From Rhynchopus euleeides (Eukaryota; Euglenozoa; Diplonemea; Diplonemida; Diplonemidae): DNA of 64,000 bases. The stretch lies in NCBI GenBank assembly GCA_963210315.1, contig OY723263.1:1-64000 (forward strand). The letters are read 5' to 3'. Positions 63,786 to 64,000 of the stretch are shown here, piece after piece. The notes under the pieces were generated by a model, which saw nothing but the letters and a program-made list of their open reading frames with translations, was not told the origin of the DNA and did no database searches. Made by a program: the position numbers and the translations under genes. Each line of letters opens with the position of its first letter. Position 1 is the stretch's first letter.

Positions 63786-64000
63786 TACCGTATACGTAAA
63801 TATTTTGGAACGTAAATATTATGGAACGTAAATATTATGGAACGTAAATATTTTGGAACGCTGGTGGGTTGGCGTTCCAGATTTTTTTCGTTCCATAATA
63901 TTTACAGGGCTTTCTGCGACTCGGGGACTTGGACCAGGTGATCGGACGGCGTACAGAGTCCCTGACGGGACCTACTCGTGCACTTTTCGCGCGATTCCTG
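63786..64000. mobile_element. Iteron-bearing foldback/MITE, second copy (cut by window end)
   Basis: 215 bp that I read as identical, base for base, to 62245-62459, in the same orientation. It is preceded by ATACATGTATTATACATGTA. The near absence of differences implies recent movement or gene conversion. Confidence 0.88.

Overview
The window is nuclear DNA of a eukaryote, most likely a unicellular alga or protist. Its genes carry short spliceosomal introns (17 can be placed from frame continuity, 44-100 bp, nearly all opening GTATG). They encode eukaryotic families: a Mediator subunit, an SLC6 transporter, a glucosidase II-type GH31 enzyme, a pentatricopeptide repeat (PPR) protein, a lipase with a FYVE-like finger and a desaturase with a cytochrome b5 domain. 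The species cannot be fixed from the sequence; an alveolate, stramenopile or euglenozoan would each fit parts of it.

Layout. 1-9800: two arrays of a 31-bp satellite, about 280 units in all, separated by a 1.1-kb insert without a recognisable gene. 10.1-27.7 kb: a compact block of eight genes, all on the minus strand. These are a membrane protein with Mind-bomb-like SH3 modules, an NMNAT-like nucleotidyltransferase, a coiled-coil protein with TFxPxI-type motifs, a PPR protein, a class 3 lipase with a C-terminal FYVE-like finger, a cytochrome b5/desaturase fusion, a GH31 alpha-glucosidase and a MED10-like Mediator subunit. 28.0-36.2 kb: repeat-rich DNA with a C48-like protease remnant, an inverted-repeat element, SINE-like copies and two minisatellites. 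36.3-38.5 kb: an SLC6-type transporter. 38.5-42.1 kb: intergenic DNA with strong hairpins. 42.1-49.2 kb: two related surface proteins, each a lectin-like head, a Pro/Thr stalk and a multi-pass membrane domain. 50.2-60.1 kb: nested retroelements. These include a LINE-type RT/RNase H open reading frame with a poly(A) tail, a non-autonomous derivative that keeps a zinc-finger protein, and a second copy of that zinc-finger protein next to a truncated tyrosine recombinase. The second copy sits inside a SINE-like repeat. 60-64 kb: palindromes and foldback elements, including two copies of a 349-bp element built from 16-bp iterons.

All eleven confident host genes lie on the minus strand, so the gene order is strongly unidirectional. 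Several products belong to the secretory and membrane system (glucosidase II, desaturase, lipase, lectin-headed membrane proteins), but nothing shows that they act in one pathway. The most unusual content is the cysteine-rich protein with identical Cys spacing in two different mobile-element contexts, the desaturase with SH3/PDZ-like modules inserted after its cytochrome b5 domain, and the higher-order structure of the 31-bp satellite. Coordinates, splice sites and repeats were read by eye; family calls rest on visible motifs, not on database searches.
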